64,000 nucleotides of DNA. Origin: Rhea pennata. Its lineage: Eukaryota; Chordata; Aves; Rheiformes; Rheidae. The DNA is taken from assembly GCF_028389875.1 (NCBI RefSeq), contig NC_084665.1, positions 20,430,001 through 20,494,000 on the forward strand, written 5' to 3'. The position numbers and the translations under genes were made by a program. The notes under the pieces were generated by a model. The model saw only the letters and a list, made by a program, of their open reading frames with translations. It searched no databases and was not told where the DNA came from. Shown here in pieces: positions 62,136 through 64,000 of this stretch (positions are counted from its first letter, which is position 1; each line of letters opens with the position of its first letter).

Positions 62136-64000
62136 GTAGGATTTCTAAATGTTAATAATTGATCTTTTCTACCCCTTTTCTTTGGCTGAAAGCATTCTTT
62201 GAAACATCTTTCCATTTAAAGTACTTATGTAATTTAGAAATTCCCTAGATGCACAAGAGTCTGAATTTTATTTTTTCTGTTTTAATTTACTTAACACTGT
62301 TAAGTGCTGTGTTTTCCTATACAGCAGAGTAAATGCCCTTTTTCTGGATCTCTTGTTTGATTTGTCTTGTGAGGTCAAGTTATAAAATGTCTCTGAGCTG
62401 TTTTGTGGGAGGAGGCACTAGATTTGTTTTTTGAGTAGATTAAAAAAAAAAAAAACACTTTTGAGAAGCAAGTATACATCCTTAATTCATGTAGACAGGA
62501 ACATTCTTCTTATGTAGTCTTTTTCTGAGCGAAAAGCTTAGACGTTGATGAACCTGCTTAAAGGCAGGTTCTTCTCTCTTGAGTACTCTTTCTTGGTTTA
62601 GGAAGGACAAAACTGCCTTTCTTCCTATACACTCACAGTAGAAAACATGATGCTGTGGACTGTAAATTTGTATAAGGAGTTACCAACCTAAAACTTAAAA
62701 GATGTAAGGAGAGTATTTCTTAAAAAAAAAATCTGATCACAACCTACATGCACATTACTTCTGATGCTCTGATATCTCTGCATAGCTATAAATCTAACTT
62801 TGAACCATAGGCATCGTTTAGATGAAGAGATAAGCCCTTCCTGACCTTGTATTTTCAGTTTTTTCAGTTGAACATTGGACCTTTTTGCTCTTTTCATAGA
62901 ATCATAGAATCGGTAAGGTTGGAAGGGAGCTCTGGAGATCATCTAGTTTCCGTACTTCTGTACTGTAAGTGATAAAAATAGTTTCTCCCTTAATGGTGCC
63001 ATTTTGCCTCTGTTTCAGAGTAGATCAGGTTGAGGCAAGATCAATATAATTTGTCCACTGCAAAAAATGTCAATATAAGGATAGCTGCAGCAGGCTTTAA
63101 ACTTTTAGACTTTTTCTTTAGACTGTGAACTTTATGGTTTATAGTAATAGTACGCTGACATCCTAGACTTAGATACCCACATTCAGTATTCTGCTATTAC
63201 AGCATGCCTCACAATCCCAGATTCCCTCCTTTGTTCTGACTGGCAAAAATCCCTACTTCTCTTGTTCAGTCATAAAAATGCTTTTGTCCTTATGTCAAAT
63301 GTAGTGTTAAATATCATGTGTCCAGCATACTGAAACAGAAAGCATTTTAAAGTGGAACGGAATTTATAAGCAAATGCTGCACAAGCTATTGTTTTGCTTG
63401 TATTATTCATTTCATATTTAATTAAAAGACTTTGTAGTTTAGCTCTTATCAACTTACTGCAGAATTTCCAGTTTTCTACACTAGTCACATAGAAGAGGGG
63501 TGCCTTTCATTTGCATTCATCTTGCTGTGAAATAAAACTGTTCTTGAATGTTGGTAATGTAGATGTCTAGTATGCTTTGATTATGATTGTTATATTTTCC
63601 CATTTAAAGGTAGATAAATGATAAAGTCTGTCTAATACTACATGTCCCACTAAGGTAAAATATGCTTTGTAGATGTAAAACATGCTTTAATACACAAAAA
63701 TTAGAGCAGGAGTGGCAAATTACCTTCAACAGAAATGAGGAGAATTTTGTTTAGTTTACTGATCTTTTGTGACTAACGAAGTCCCATCCTAATAAAACAC
63801 GGATTAGAATAAGATATGTTAAGTTTCTATGTGCAGACATCACTGATTGTAATTGTTAGGGACATTATATATAATCACTTTGCATGTTGACTGTTCTATG
63901 TACTACCCCAAGTCATGTTGCAAAGTCTACACAAATATTTAGAAAGGAATAGGCATAAAGGAAGTCAAATTACATATGGTTCATTTAAAAGCAGCTAGAA
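62136..64000 (+). other. KIF16B: KIF16B intron 3, left part
   Basis: Begins GTAGGA and continues past the window. It contains a short reversed CR1 3' end at 62.9 kb. I found no exon resembling the next kinesin segment (VFKTLG...). Confidence 0.8.
62897..62952 (-). mobile_element. CR1 3'-end fragment, reversed
   Basis: TCATAGAATCATAGAATCGG followed by AAGGTTGGAAGGGAGCTCTG and GAGATCATCTAGTTT is the reverse complement of the CR1 3' UTR and its terminal ATTCTATGA repeats. Only about 55 nt remain, typical of extreme 5' truncation. It lies antisense to KIF16B. Confidence 0.9.

Noticed and set aside
1-64000. CRISPR arrays, bacterial defence systems, tRNA or rRNA genes
   Set aside because: No regularly spaced identical repeats, no cloverleaf or rRNA core seen, and the split genes and CR1 elements show vertebrate nuclear DNA. 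Small hairpin RNAs could be missed by eye.

Overview
The window is vertebrate nuclear DNA, almost certainly from a bird. Genes are split by long AT-rich introns with standard GT..AG sites. Two compact CpG islands mark promoters. The only clear transposable elements are CR1 LINE copies with the avian-type 3' tail. Exons of three genes can be read codon by codon: OTOR (otoraplin) and SNRPB2 (U2 snRNP B'') on the minus strand, and the first three coding exons of KIF16B on the plus strand. These three genes are neighbours in the same relative order and orientation in human (20p12.1), so this is a conserved synteny block.

Layout: 0.4-5.6 kb holds OTOR (minus strand, four coding exons, TATA-like promoter near 5.58 kb). 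8.06-16.0 kb holds SNRPB2 (minus strand, six coding exons plus a noncoding first exon in a CpG island at about 15.5-16.15 kb). Intron 1 of SNRPB2 carries 13 perfect GGGGCC units. On the other side of this island is a candidate 81-codon plus-strand ORF of uncertain status. 16.4-45.4 kb is a gap with no supported conserved protein gene. It holds microsatellites, a GC-richer repeat-like block with a 31-nt exact direct duplication (21.5-23.66 kb), a MIR-like SINE remnant (35.3 kb), a 1.5-kb pyrimidine-skewed block (41.1-42.6 kb) and a decayed CR1 with reverse-transcriptase remains (43.1-44.46 kb). 45.45-46.05 kb is the CpG-island promoter and first exon of KIF16B. Its 15-kb intron 1 fills most of the rest, exons 2 and 3 lie at 60.96 and 62.02 kb, and the gene runs off the right edge.

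The genes are not an operon and do not share a pathway. OTOR is a small secreted SH3-like protein known from the inner ear, SNRPB2 is a constitutive spliceosome component, and KIF16B is an endosomal kinesin. SNRPB2 and KIF16B are divergently transcribed from separate islands about 30 kb apart.

I saw no CRISPR array, tRNA, rRNA or prokaryotic system. The points most worth a second look are the C9orf72-like repeat next to the first 5' splice site of SNRPB2, the odd homopolymer-built 3' splice site of its last exon, an upstream AUG that overlaps the KIF16B start out of frame, and the exact 31-nt duplication at 22.8/23.6 kb.
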